Assembly: GCF_000685015.1 (NCBI RefSeq)
Contig: NZ_BAYA01000023.1
Coordinates: forward strand, 1 to 64,000
DNA length: 64,000 bases
Origin: Paraburkholderia bannensis NBRC 103871
GTDB taxonomy: Bacteria > Pseudomonadota > Gammaproteobacteria > Burkholderiales > Burkholderiaceae
Reading direction: 5' to 3'
A program made the position numbers and the translations under genes. Below, one piece after another: positions 42,924 to 51,807 of the stretch (its first letter is position 1; each line of letters opens with the position of its first letter). The notes below the pieces were generated by a model. The model searched no databases and was not told the origin of the DNA. It saw only the letters and a program-made list of their open reading frames with translations.

Positions 42924-43376
42924 TCAAGAAGGCGCTGGCCACCTGTAGCCGATCACCGAGGCGACCGGATAAGCTAGCTCGCGAACCTCATTCAACTGAT
43001 TTCCGCCAAGGAGATAAATAAACTCGTCGTCGCGGCGAAGGTAGAAGCCTACATGTCCCTTCCAGCTTGTTGGATCGTCGCGAGTCAGCACAGTAATGCA
43101 ACCGTAGATTGGGTTCTCTAGCGCGATGCCCCAATCGAGCCAGGATCGAGCCAAGGCTGATCGCGTCCCCCGAACCCCGGCACCTGCCAGGCACCAGTTG
43201 ATGAATGAGGAACACCAGGCGATCTTGTCGTCATAGCCAACGAGATTTGTTTGGTTGTTGTATTCGACTATCCGTGGATTGGATTCGCCAGTTGGAAAAC
43301 GTCTGACGCCACATTCTGCAATCGCCACCGGCATCCAGATCGGTTCGATGTCGCTGTCTCCGGTTTCCATAATCAT
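42924..43376 (-). CDS. TIGR02594-type NlpC/P60-like cell-wall hydrolase, candidate effector
   Basis: A 150-residue protein: PVAIAECGVRRFP at the start, then IAWCSSFINWCLAGAG with the likely catalytic Cys, KGHVGFYL with the His and LLGGNQLNEV with the third residue, and an end in IGYRWPAPS. That is the order in TIGR02594-type peptidoglycan amidases known from phage endolysins and type VI effectors. There is no signal peptide, so delivery by another system or by lysis would be needed. ATG 43376 or 43370 may be used. It faces the ankyrin and TPR genes tail to tail. Confidence 0.78.
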   Translation of the reverse strand: MIMETGDSDIEPIWMPVAIAECGVRRFPTGESNPRIVEYNNQTNLVGYDDKIAWCSSFINWCLAGAGVRGTRSALARSWLDWGIALENPIYGCITVLTRDDPTSWKGHVGFYLRRDDEFIYLLGGNQLNEVRELAYPVASVIGYRWPAPS

Positions 43377-43385
43377 TGGCGCTGG

Positions 43386-43562
43386 CTAGATTGCCAAGTT
43401 GTAGTTGTCTTGAGGATTGTCACCGATTCGATTGACCATCCACTCGTGGCCGCACACAGCTTCATGCGCTTTGCACTGACCCGTCAGCAGGTAGCCCGGT
43501 TCATTGGCGCACCGCGGCCCAGAAGCCGCGCCACAACGCTGCCGAATGAACGACCGGTTCAT
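43386..43562 (-). CDS. Small Cys-containing protein, 58 aa, possible gene remnant
   Basis: An ATG frame of 58 codons (start MNRSFIRQRCGAASGPRCAN, later YLLTGQCKAHEAVCGHEWM) ends nine bases before the start of the cell-wall hydrolase in the same direction. Codon use and residue pattern look protein-like. The frame extends upstream without a Met for 13 more codons. It may be the 3' end of a lost larger gene or a small chaperone/adaptor; no family was recognised. Confidence 0.4.
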   Translation of the reverse strand: MNRSFIRQRCGAASGPRCANEPGYLLTGQCKAHEAVCGHEWMVNRIGDNPQDNYNLAI

Positions 43563-43738
43563 ACGTTCAGTGTATTGCCGGGATTCGTCGAAAACAAAAA
43601 GAATTTTTCTGCTCTAGAAGTGCGTGAATCGTGATGTTATGCATCCGGGATGAGTTTCAGTAGACGATGCTTCATTAAAATTTTTTTGGGCTATATTCGA
43701 GCCTGTCGCTGCACTCATCTTTACGGAGGCGAAAGCTA

Positions 43739-44425
43739 ATGCGCTTAATTGTAAGGGTTTGGAAAGAACACAAGGGCTTTGTCGCCTTTCTGTTCCTGAT
43801 GACCGTCTTCAGGAGCGCCGTCGCAGACTGGAATGTCGTGCCCAGCGGATCGATGCTTCCGACGATTCAAGTTGGAGATCGAATACTCGTCGATAAGATG
43901 GCGTACGACATTCGATTTCCACTCACACATTTCAGTCTCGTGCATCTTCACAATCCATCGCGAGGGGACATCGTCACGATCCAGTCCTCTGCGGCGCACG
44001 AGTTGTTAGTCAAGCGCGTGATTGGATTGCCGGGAGACCGCGTTGAAATGCGTGACAACGTACTCTTTATCAACGGATCACGGGCGAGCTATCGACATAT
44101 TAAGGCGGATGCGTTCGCGGACGATGAAATGTCGCGCGGAGAATACTACTCGGAAAAGATGAACGGAACCGATCATACGATTCGACTGTCACCGGATGCG
44201 CCGAGTCCTCGCGATTCGTTCGGGCCGGTCGTCGTGCCAGTGGGGAAATACCTGATGCTGGGCGACAACCGCGACAATAGCGCGGACTCTAGATACTTCG
44301 GCTTTTTTCCGCGCACTGAAATTATCGGAAAAGCAGGACGCGTAGCCTATTCGCTGGATCCTGCACATTATTATTATCCGCGATATGAACGTATCGGCAG
44401 GTTACTTGACGCCCCACTGGGGTGA
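43739..44425 (+). CDS. lepB: Signal peptidase I (type I leader peptidase)
   Basis: A 228-residue S26A serine peptidase with one N-terminal membrane helix. The catalytic Ser38 is in PSGSMLPT, Lys92 in ELLVKRVIGLPGD, and box E reads GDNRDNSADSR. It cleaves Sec and Tat signal peptides at the outer face of the inner membrane. GGAGG lies nine bases before ATG 43739. It is shorter than typical housekeeping LepB of this group, has no lepA or rnc neighbours and lies in an AT-rich island, so it is probably an extra copy. Confidence 0.92.
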   Translation: MRLIVRVWKEHKGFVAFLFLMTVFRSAVADWNVVPSGSMLPTIQVGDRILVDKMAYDIRFPLTHFSLVHLHNPSRGDIVTIQSSAAHELLVKRVIGLPGDRVEMRDNVLFINGSRASYRHIKADAFADDEMSRGEYYSEKMNGTDHTIRLSPDAPSPRDSFGPVVVPVGKYLMLGDNRDNSADSRYFGFFPRTEIIGKAGRVAYSLDPAHYYYPRYERIGRLLDAPLG

Positions 44426-44592
44426 GGCGCTATCACTGGCCGCTGGCTCAAAAGATTGGACTTGATTTAACGAAGCGGTCATTCGATAAAGTACAGCCGG
44501 TTGACTGCTCGTGGCAGCGTAGGGAAAAATGTGTCTTGCCTTGGCAGGCGAAAGATTGTCGTCAATATTCCGGAGAAAATCGAAAGCTAACC

Positions 44593-46659
44593 ATGCCCGA
44601 ATCGACGACAAATCCACTCTTGATGGACTGGAATGCAGTTGGTGATTTTCCACCGTTCGCGGAGATCCGTCCTGAACATTTTGCCCCGGCCATCACGCAA
44701 CTCGCCAGGACGCGACTTGAGCGCATCGACACGATTGCATCTAATGCCGATCCGGCGACCTTTGAAAATACGGTAATCCCGTACGAAGCGACAGGTGGCC
44801 ACATCGAACGGATCGATGCCCTGTTCGAAATCTTGCGGCTGACGGTGGGAACGGACGAACTACGGGCGGTCGAAGCCGACGTGTGCGCCGCGCTAGCCAG
44901 TCATCACGCGACTGTGCGCAGTCATCGGCCGTTTTTCGCACGTCTCGACGCAATCTATAAGACCCGAAGCGTGGCAAGACTGGCGGAGGACGAACGACGC
45001 TTGCTTGAGCGGATCCACACCGATTTTGTTCGCAATGGCGTCCATCTGTCGACGCCGGACGCTTCGCGCTTCAGTGCAATCAAGGCACGTCTCGCTGAAC
45101 TTTACGTAGCGTTCAACCAGAACCTTCTCACCTCGACGGATGTGTTCAGTCTTGTTCTCGCCACCGAGGATGAACTGATCGGCCTGCCGGAATTCGTCCT
45201 GCGTGCTGCGCGTGCGTCGCACCGCAGTGCCGGGATAAACGAACATGTATTCACGCTCACTTATTCAAGCGTAGTGCCCTTCTTGACATACTCGTCGCGG
45301 CGCGACCTGCGCGAGCGCATTTGGCGTGCATGGACTGGCCGTTGCACTGAACCAGCCTTCGACAATCGCCCAGTCATCCGCGAAGCTATTTCGCTACGCA
45401 TGGAACTGGCGCAATTGCTCGGGTTCGAGACTTTTGCACACTACGCCCTGGTTGACCGTATGGCGGGTTCCCCTCAGGCGGCACGTGCACTTCTCGAAAC
45501 CCTGTGGGCGCCAGCAAAGGCGCTATGTAATTCCGAACTGGAGACGCTCCGCAGCCTCGCGGCTGAGCTCGGAGAGTCGACAGACATCGAACCGTGGGAC
45601 TGGCGCTATTTGACCGAGCAACTCCGTGCTCGCAGTTTCAACATCGATGCGGAATTAGTCAGCAAGCATTTCGAACTTGAGTCGACTATTCGCGCGGCAT
45701 TCGACTGTGCGGGCCGCCTTTTTGGACTCAGCTTCCGCGAACGTCACGATGTCGTGCTTCATCATGAGGACGCAAGGCTCTGGGAAGTCGAGCAACGTGG
45801 CCGCCTGATTGGATATTTCATCGGCGACTACTATGCTCGTGAGCGAAAGACGTCGGGCGCTTGGGAATCGGAGTTCCGCATGCGTTGCGACGGGGTCGAC
45901 GCTACGCTGCCACTGGTTATCAATAGTGCGTCCTTTCTGGGCAGCAGGCATACCCGAACCGAATTGACCGTCGATAACGTCCGCACAGTCTTTCATGAAT
46001 TTGGGCATGCGCTGCATAGCTTGCTGTCCGGTGTGCGATTTCGCGGACTGTCGGGCACCAGGGTGCATAGGGATTTCGTGGAATTCCCTTCTCACCTTAT
46101 TGAGAACTGGGCGCTTGACAGTACCTTGCTTGCGGCCCACGCGAAGCATTCGGAAACGGGGGATCCTTTACCGGACAGCCTGATCGCCAGCCTCCATGCG
46201 TCCATCCGGTTCAACGAGGGCTACGAACTCGTCCGCTACATTGCATCCGCGCTTCTGGATATCGAGCTTCACTCGACCGCATCGCTGGCCGATCTGGACG
46301 TGGATGAGTTCCAGTCGGACTTTTTCGAACGTCTTGGCGTTGTGCATGCAGCCGACGTCAATCATCGACTACCTCACTTTCGACATCTCTTCGGCGGCAG
46401 CGATTATGCTGCCGGATACTACGGCTATCTTTGGGCTCAGACGCTGGAAGCAGACGCGTTTGAGGCCTTCATGGAACGCGGTGATACGTTTGACGAGGCG
46501 CTTGCGGAAAACCTGCACGATCACCTGTTCAGCGTTGGAAACTCGGTCGATCCTGCGGTGGCGTTTCGCAGATTCAGGGGGCGGTCGCCGGATCCTATGG
46601 CGCTTGCTCGCAAGCGTGGCGTTGAAGCAGCGCTTGCGAGTGTTGATGGTGTTGACTAG
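44593..46659 (+). CDS. M3 family oligopeptidase (oligopeptidase A-like)
   Basis: A 688-residue cytoplasmic metallopeptidase with the zinc motif HEFGH near residue 467 (VFHEFGHALHSLLSGVRFRG) and the downstream helix with the Glu ligand (EFPSHLIENWALD). The N-terminal start MPESTTNPLLMDWNAVGDFP matches oligopeptidase A (PrlC), which degrades short peptides including cleaved signal peptides. The location directly behind a signal peptidase gene fits that role. ATG 44593 is chosen; the upstream open frame lacks coding character. Confidence 0.92.
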   Translation: MPESTTNPLLMDWNAVGDFPPFAEIRPEHFAPAITQLARTRLERIDTIASNADPATFENTVIPYEATGGHIERIDALFEILRLTVGTDELRAVEADVCAALASHHATVRSHRPFFARLDAIYKTRSVARLAEDERRLLERIHTDFVRNGVHLSTPDASRFSAIKARLAELYVAFNQNLLTSTDVFSLVLATEDELIGLPEFVLRAARASHRSAGINEHVFTLTYSSVVPFLTYSSRRDLRERIWRAWTGRCTEPAFDNRPVIREAISLRMELAQLLGFETFAHYALVDRMAGSPQAARALLETLWAPAKALCNSELETLRSLAAELGESTDIEPWDWRYLTEQLRARSFNIDAELVSKHFELESTIRAAFDCAGRLFGLSFRERHDVVLHHEDARLWEVEQRGRLIGYFIGDYYARERKTSGAWESEFRMRCDGVDATLPLVINSASFLGSRHTRTELTVDNVRTVFHEFGHALHSLLSGVRFRGLSGTRVHRDFVEFPSHLIENWALDSTLLAAHAKHSETGDPLPDSLIASLHASIRFNEGYELVRYIASALLDIELHSTASLADLDVDEFQSDFFERLGVVHAADVNHRLPHFRHLFGGSDYAAGYYGYLWAQTLEADAFEAFMERGDTFDEALAENLHDHLFSVGNSVDPAVAFRRFRGRSPDPMALARKRGVEAALASVDGVD

Positions 46660-46935
46660 AGGGCCTGCATCGACGGCCCGAGTCTGGCTGACTAGCGATT
46701 GAAGCGTATTGCGTGGGCTACAGTTCCATCGAAGAGCGACGACTGGCTGAGTGCCACTCTCGGCGAACCTTCGCCAATCGCCAAAACTGTCGCTCTGGTT
46801 TGAGGGATCTTGTTCGGTTGTAAATCAATATCCGCTTGCGGATAAGCCTAAAACATTAATACTCAGGAGGTTCGTGTATGAAAGCGCTCGGCGGATCGAT
46901 GTTGAACGAAACCCTCAATACCTTTTCGCAAGAGA
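46660..46935. other. Intergenic stretch upstream of the methyltransferase
   Basis: No gene was recognised. AT-rich bases around 46815-46870 (AACATTAATACTCAGGAGG) could hold a promoter; a good AGGAGG there serves no long frame. Confidence 0.4.
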
Positions 46936-47706
46936 ATGATGACCGACACGAACTACGACCCACTTCGCTTTTCGACTATTGCGCATCGTAACCACCGTTA
47001 TTTGAGCCCGCTTTCGCGGCAGAAAGCTGATGAACTCGTCCTGAGTCTCGTCAGTAATTTATCTGCCGATGATGTCGTGCTTGATGCTGGCTGCGGTAAA
47101 GCCGCCTTGTTGCGAGATGTGCTTCGCATGTCGCCCGCACTCGGTGTCGGGGTCGACATTAATCAACGCTTCCTGGACGAGGCGCGAGCGGAATTCCTGC
47201 GGGAATTGCCGGACGACCCACGCCTAAAGTTGATAAACGCTCCATTGCTAGATCACCCTCGACCGGATGGAGGCTACGCTGCTATTCTTTGCATCGGATC
47301 AACGCACGCATTCGGTTCGTTTGAGGAGTGCTTGCGTATCAGCGCGAACTGGCTCAGACCCAATGGCCTATTGCTTGTCGCGGAAGGCTTTTGGAAGCAG
47401 CTGCCGTCACAGGACTATCTCGACGTACTTGGCGGTACAACGGACGAGTTTGTGTCTCACGCACAAAACTCCGAACGGGCTCGTGCATCAGGTTTCAACG
47501 TTCTTCGTACCGCAACAAGCAGTGATGACGAGTGGGATGAGTATGAAGGCAGGTATTGCGCCGCGATGATGCAATACCTCGCAACACATCCTGATGATCC
47601 TGACGCGAAAGCATTCTCAACGCGAATGCAAGCGTGGCATAGCGCCTACCTGAAATGGGGCCGAACGACGCTCGGGTTTGGCTATTACCTGCTTTTGAAG
47701 CCCTGA
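46936..47706 (+). CDS. Class I SAM-dependent methyltransferase
   Basis: A 256-residue protein with the SAM-binding motif I VVLDAGCGKAALLRD, the acidic GVGVDINQRFLDEA strand and a Rossmann-like order of elements ending LGFGYYLLLKP. The substrate is unknown; the fold is shared by small-molecule methyltransferases of the UbiE/type-11 kind. Two ATG codons in tandem open the gene. Confidence 0.85.
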   Translation: MMTDTNYDPLRFSTIAHRNHRYLSPLSRQKADELVLSLVSNLSADDVVLDAGCGKAALLRDVLRMSPALGVGVDINQRFLDEARAEFLRELPDDPRLKLINAPLLDHPRPDGGYAAILCIGSTHAFGSFEECLRISANWLRPNGLLLVAEGFWKQLPSQDYLDVLGGTTDEFVSHAQNSERARASGFNVLRTATSSDDEWDEYEGRYCAAMMQYLATHPDDPDAKAFSTRMQAWHSAYLKWGRTTLGFGYYLLLKP

Positions 47707-47778
47707 CGATTAGCACGGTTCGCGTGCATTACGTGAACCCTTTCCCGCCGTCCGGAATCCCCCACGCCAGCCCTTTGC

Positions 47779-48819
47779 TCACGCGGCGTACGCAACACGA
47801 GTCGGGCGCCCCGCGGGATGCATCTCTTCACGCTGCGCCAGCCATTCGATAAGCATGTTGTGCACTGGCGCACTTGTGAAAATCCCGAGGTGATTCATGT
47901 CCTGAACGATCTGGAACGGGCTTGCGGGGCATTCCCGTTGGAAGAGTTCCTTGAGGCGCTGGGCATCAACGGCCTCATCATGTTCGCCGGCGAAGACGAA
48001 CGCTTTGTCCGCCAATTTGCGTAGATCCCGAGCGTAGCGGCTGCGGGGGTGATAAGACGTGTTGAGCCGGTAGGAGTAGGAAAGCGTCTCGGTACCGTCC
48101 CAGAGTTGCACCGGTTTGTTGAAGTCAATGACCGGCAGCGCATTGAAGCCGCGGATGCCGAATATATTCAGGATCACCAGTGCGATAAGTCGCCGCATAT
48201 GAAGTTGCGCCCAGCCACTTGCTGATCCGTCCCGGAGCGTCCTGGAAGTGGGGATGACCGGGCTCGACAACAAGAACCGCGAAACGAGTCGGGCGTGAGG
48301 GCCGCCCGCAAAGCGGATCACGAACCCGCCGCCACTCGAGTGGCCTCCAAGGACGATTCGTCCGTTGTAGCCCTGTCTTCGCAGTTCGGTGATCAGGTCG
48401 GCAATGTCGTCTTCGAACTGGCCAATATATTCGACATCCCCTCGGTGGCGACCCGACTGGAAGTGTCCACGCATATTCGGCAGAACGACCTTCGCCGCGC
48501 CGGATGCACTTATCACGCTGGCGAGCGCGTGATAGGAGCGCCCATGATAAGACGATCCGTGTACGAAGATCATAATCTGGTCGGCGGACGAATCATAGAA
48601 GCGCCAGGCGAGTTGCTCGCCATCTCTGGCAGGATAGCGGAGGAGAGGCGGGAGATCGGTGTCGGGTGTCGGCTGCAATGACTTGAATCCGAATACGTCT
48701 TTCGACTGAGCCTTCCGGCGCGGCGAGGTTGCGATCATAACGATACACAAACAAATAATAAGGAATGCTATAAAAATGAAATGCGCAATCGCGAACAATA
48801 TGATCAATGGTGCCTCCAC
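47779..48819 (-). CDS. Membrane-anchored alpha/beta hydrolase
   Basis: A 346-residue protein with an N-terminal membrane helix (LIILFAIAHFIFIAFLIICL) and an alpha/beta-hydrolase domain: oxyanion region IFVHGSSYHGRS, nucleophile elbow GGHSSGGG, Asp in GEHDEAVDA and His in DMNHLGIF. It resembles monoglyceride lipase or lysophospholipase-type enzymes acting near the membrane. It is leftward, between a methyltransferase and an AraC regulator transcribed the same way. Confidence 0.87.
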   Translation of the reverse strand: MEAPLIILFAIAHFIFIAFLIICLCIVMIATSPRRKAQSKDVFGFKSLQPTPDTDLPPLLRYPARDGEQLAWRFYDSSADQIMIFVHGSSYHGRSYHALASVISASGAAKVVLPNMRGHFQSGRHRGDVEYIGQFEDDIADLITELRRQGYNGRIVLGGHSSGGGFVIRFAGGPHARLVSRFLLSSPVIPTSRTLRDGSASGWAQLHMRRLIALVILNIFGIRGFNALPVIDFNKPVQLWDGTETLSYSYRLNTSYHPRSRYARDLRKLADKAFVFAGEHDEAVDAQRLKELFQRECPASPFQIVQDMNHLGIFTSAPVHNMLIEWLAQREEMHPAGRPTRVAYAA

Positions 48820-48871
48820 TATTAAATTGAGCGGCCGTGGATGTCAGTTCCGTCCAGGCCAGGGTTTCCTG

Positions 48872-49744
48872 TCACGTCAACGGAATATAGATGTCGGTCT
48901 GCCACTGTTGAGCTGCGACGTCGGAAAATGCGCTCAGGTAATGAAAAAATAGCGAATGGTCTCTCAACTCTTCTCCACTACCGGGAAGCCAGTCGCGGTA
49001 GATCGGATAGATCGTCTCGCCGATATGATCGGTTGAACCAGCATGTCTGACCACGGCGCATCGACCGCCGGGAATAACGAGTTCGCGGACGCCATAAGCA
49101 TTCGGAGCGACCGGCGCGTGAATCTCCGCGCTGATATCGCAGCGAAATTCGTCGCCCGGTGTCGTATCCGGGTTGCTGTGCGGAACAGCGAAGGCTCGAC
49201 TCGATAGAAGAGGAGGCTGGCCGCTTTGCCTGTGCCAATCCACAAATTTGCGCACGCTCTCGTTGACCAGCCCGATCGGGCCGACGTGTTCCAGTGCCGC
49301 AACCCGTGTCACAGCGAAGTCGACAATTCGCACCTGCATGTTCAGTTTTCTCGAACGGTACGGGACAATGAAGTTTGCGCTCCAGATCTGCCAGTTGGGA
49401 TGCTGCCGGAAGGCGATCGGGGTCATGCCGAATGATCGCTTGAAGGCGCGGCTGAAGGCTTCGGGGCTATCGAATCCCGCATCGAAGGCGGCGTCGATTA
49501 CCGGGCAGGATTCGCGTGAAGCCAACCGGTGGGCCGCTCTACGCAGGCGCATCAGCTGGACGTAGCGTGCGACCGGTACGCCAACATAGGCTGCAAACTG
49601 TCGATGAAAATGGAACTTCGAGAAGTTTGCGATTTGGCTAAGTGCGCCCACGGAAAGGTCGCCCTCGAGGTTCGCATCGATGTATGCGAGCGTGTCCTCG
49701 AAGCGCCGGGTGTACGCGGTTGTTGCTTCAGCGTGAGTTAGCAT
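48872..49744 (-). CDS. AraC-family regulator with GyrI-like ligand domain
   Basis: A 290-residue protein with an N-terminal AraC double helix-turn-helix (DLSVGALSQIANFSKFHFHR, then AAFDAGFDSPEAFSRAFKRS) and a C-terminal GyrI/SOUL-like effector-binding domain (about 130-290: VRIVDFAVTRVAALEHVGP). This arrangement (Rob/SoxS-like with GyrI domain) senses small hydrophobic or cationic compounds. It lies 52 bases upstream of the hydrolase gene in the same direction and may regulate it. Confidence 0.88.
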   Translation of the reverse strand: MLTHAEATTAYTRRFEDTLAYIDANLEGDLSVGALSQIANFSKFHFHRQFAAYVGVPVARYVQLMRLRRAAHRLASRESCPVIDAAFDAGFDSPEAFSRAFKRSFGMTPIAFRQHPNWQIWSANFIVPYRSRKLNMQVRIVDFAVTRVAALEHVGPIGLVNESVRKFVDWHRQSGQPPLLSSRAFAVPHSNPDTTPGDEFRCDISAEIHAPVAPNAYGVRELVIPGGRCAVVRHAGSTDHIGETIYPIYRDWLPGSGEELRDHSLFFHYLSAFSDVAAQQWQTDIYIPLT

Positions 49745-50072
49745 GGCCTGGATCGTTCAATTTGCGACATGGTCGCCCTTGAATGGCGATTGTGCCTAGC
49801 CGATCTTGCTATTTATCGGTTCGGACGGCCGGAACGATATCGGTGCGTGCGGGTGTCGAGCCGATAGACTGTCCTTCGGTGCGGTTCGCGAGAAGCGGTG
49901 GACACCGGTCTGCCACTCATCCCGCCGGATGGCAAGAACTGTCGTCGTCCATGCCCGATCCTTAAAGTGCCGGTCATTCACACGTTCTGTTTCTATGCTG
50001 CATCTCCTGTAGACACGCACCGACATCGACCATCATCGCCTGCCCACACGCTTCAAACATCGCCAGCAAGCT
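49745..50072. other. Intergenic stretch without a recognised gene
   Basis: Short open frames only, none with protein-like sequence. It separates the AraC regulator from a broken TetR gene and marks the right border of the AT-rich island. Confidence 0.5.
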
Positions 50073-50438
50073 TCACGCCCCGCCCACCGCTGGCGCAGCC
50101 GCCAACAGGCTCCGCAGGAACACCATGATCCTGTGCCCGATAGGCACTTCTGTGAGCATCGGCCGCTGCAATGCGAGCCCTTGTGAAAGGCCCTTAAACG
50201 AAGCGGCCAGCACAACCGGCGACTCCGGTGGCACCTTTCCCATCCTGGCGAAAATCTGCGTGATGCAATAGGCAAGACCATCGCGGTGCGAATTCAGCAG
50301 TGCCTCGGACGCCGTGGCAAACGCGGGACTGCTGCGCCCCTGACGCTTGAATTCTACGCCTGGCACCGATTCCGGCAGCCCGATGAAGCCGCGGCAGACA
50401 CGAGAGAGGGCGCAAAGCGCGCAGCAGGATCGGATCAA
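50073..50438 (-). pseudogene. TetR-family regulator, N-terminal truncated
   Basis: The frame encodes a typical TetR C-terminal ligand domain (SEALLNSHRDGLAYCITQIF, PPESPVVLAASFKGLSQGLA, GHRIMVFLRSLLAAA) but no helix-turn-helix precedes it; upstream sequence is unrelated. It is a remnant of about 100 residues of a normally 190-200 residue regulator. Confidence 0.65.
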
Positions 50439-50632
50439 TTCGACATCGGCTGACGATGTCGAAGCGCACGCGTGCCGATGTTCAACCCGTCGGCAACGAC
50501 GTCAACGCAAACGCGCCCGGCTACGCCAAAGTGGTTCTCGCAAGCCTGAAACACGCGTCGCTACGACTTAAAAAAACAGCCTGGCGACAGGGTCACCAGG
50601 CTGCGATGCGACTTGGCTTGAGCGACGTGGCT

Positions 50633-51379
50633 TTAGCGCATGCCGCCACTAGCAACAATATGCTCGCCCGTCAGCCACTTTGCGTCGTCCGACGCGAGGA
50701 ACACCGCAATCGACGCAATGTCGTCGGGGTGGCCCACGCGGCCGAGCGGCGTCTGGCTGACCGCGGCGGCTTCGAAATCCGATCCGATGACGCCCGCGCT
50801 ATGCGTACCCTCGGTCACGATCACGCCCGGATTGATCGTGTTGACACGGATCTTGCGCGGCCCAAGCTCGCGTGCGAGCGCGCCCGAAATCGCATCGACT
50901 GCGCCTTTCGTGCCGCTGTAGACCGCGGTCGCGGCAGGCGTGATCGTCGACACCACCGAGCTGACGTTCACGATGCTCGCGCCCTCGCCGAGATGCTTGA
51001 CGGCCGCTTGCGTGGTCAGCAGCACGCCCAGCACGTTGATGTCGAACTGTCTGCGGTACTGCGCTTCGGTGAACTCTTCGATGGGCGCGAATTCGTAGAC
51101 GCCCGAGTTATTGACGAGGATGTCCAGGCGGCCATACGTTTCGACTGCCGCGTCGACGATACCTTGTGCGTCAGCGGCCTTCGATACGTCGCCACCCACG
51201 GCCACTGCCTTGCCGCCTGCCGAAGTAATGGCGGACACAACTTCATCCGCACCGGCCTTGCTGCTCGCGTAGTTCACGACGACCGAAGCACCTTCGGCAG
51301 CCAGTGCTTTTGCGATGCCTGCGCCAATGCCCTTCGACGCGCCGGTGACAACGGCGACCTTTCCTGAAAGCTTGCCCAT
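50633..51379 (-). CDS. SDR-family oxidoreductase
   Basis: A 248-residue classical short-chain dehydrogenase: cofactor motif VTGASKGIGAGIAKAL, LVNNSGVYEF, the catalytic Ser (NVSSV) and YSGTK, and the C-terminal PDDIASIAVFLASDDAKWL. It resembles the 3-oxoacyl-ACP reductase/glucose dehydrogenase group. ATG 51379 has GAGG upstream; the longer frame to 51535 is non-coding in character. A TetR remnant downstream suggests its former regulator. Confidence 0.9.
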   Translation of the reverse strand: MGKLSGKVAVVTGASKGIGAGIAKALAAEGASVVVNYASSKAGADEVVSAITSAGGKAVAVGGDVSKAADAQGIVDAAVETYGRLDILVNNSGVYEFAPIEEFTEAQYRRQFDINVLGVLLTTQAAVKHLGEGASIVNVSSVVSTITPAATAVYSGTKGAVDAISGALARELGPRKIRVNTINPGVIVTEGTHSAGVIGSDFEAAAVSQTPLGRVGHPDDIASIAVFLASDDAKWLTGEHIVASGGMR

Positions 51380-51807
51380 GATGTGTACCTCGGTGTGAGT
51401 GATTTCGTGGATCCGAACCGGCGTCAATGCTTGCGGATCGCGTTTGCCGGTGCTTGAAGTGAAATGTAGAGATTCGCGCCGCCGCGATAAAGGCGCACGG
51501 ATTGAATTGACTGGCGCGATTAGCCGAACAATCAAAACACGGGGTCAAAGGGACAAAAGCCGGCCAAAAACCAAAAACGGGGCGCAAGCAAGTCGGCTGA
51601 AACACCACGCCCGCTGCGTTGCACAAAACTTGACATGAAATGCGATACGGGGATACCCGAATGCAAAAAAGTATCAGTCCAGCGTTTTATTTTCAGTAGC
51701 CGAAGCGCATGGGGACAGGTAATTTTCAGGCATGGCGGGCGCTCATCGAACTCGGGAGCCTGACGAGACAGAACAAAGAAAGAACGAACCGCCGCAGGAG
51801 GAGACAG
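51380..51807. other. Divergent intergenic stretch upstream of SDR and ribitol regulator
   Basis: No gene recognised. It should contain the SDR promoter (leftward) and that of the AraC gene (rightward). No convincing repeats or hairpins were found by eye. Confidence 0.5.

Noticed and set aside
43251..43634. 127-codon plus-strand frame opposite the hydrolase gene
   Set aside because: Overlaps the better-supported minus-strand hydrolase and 58-codon frame; no protein-like motif.
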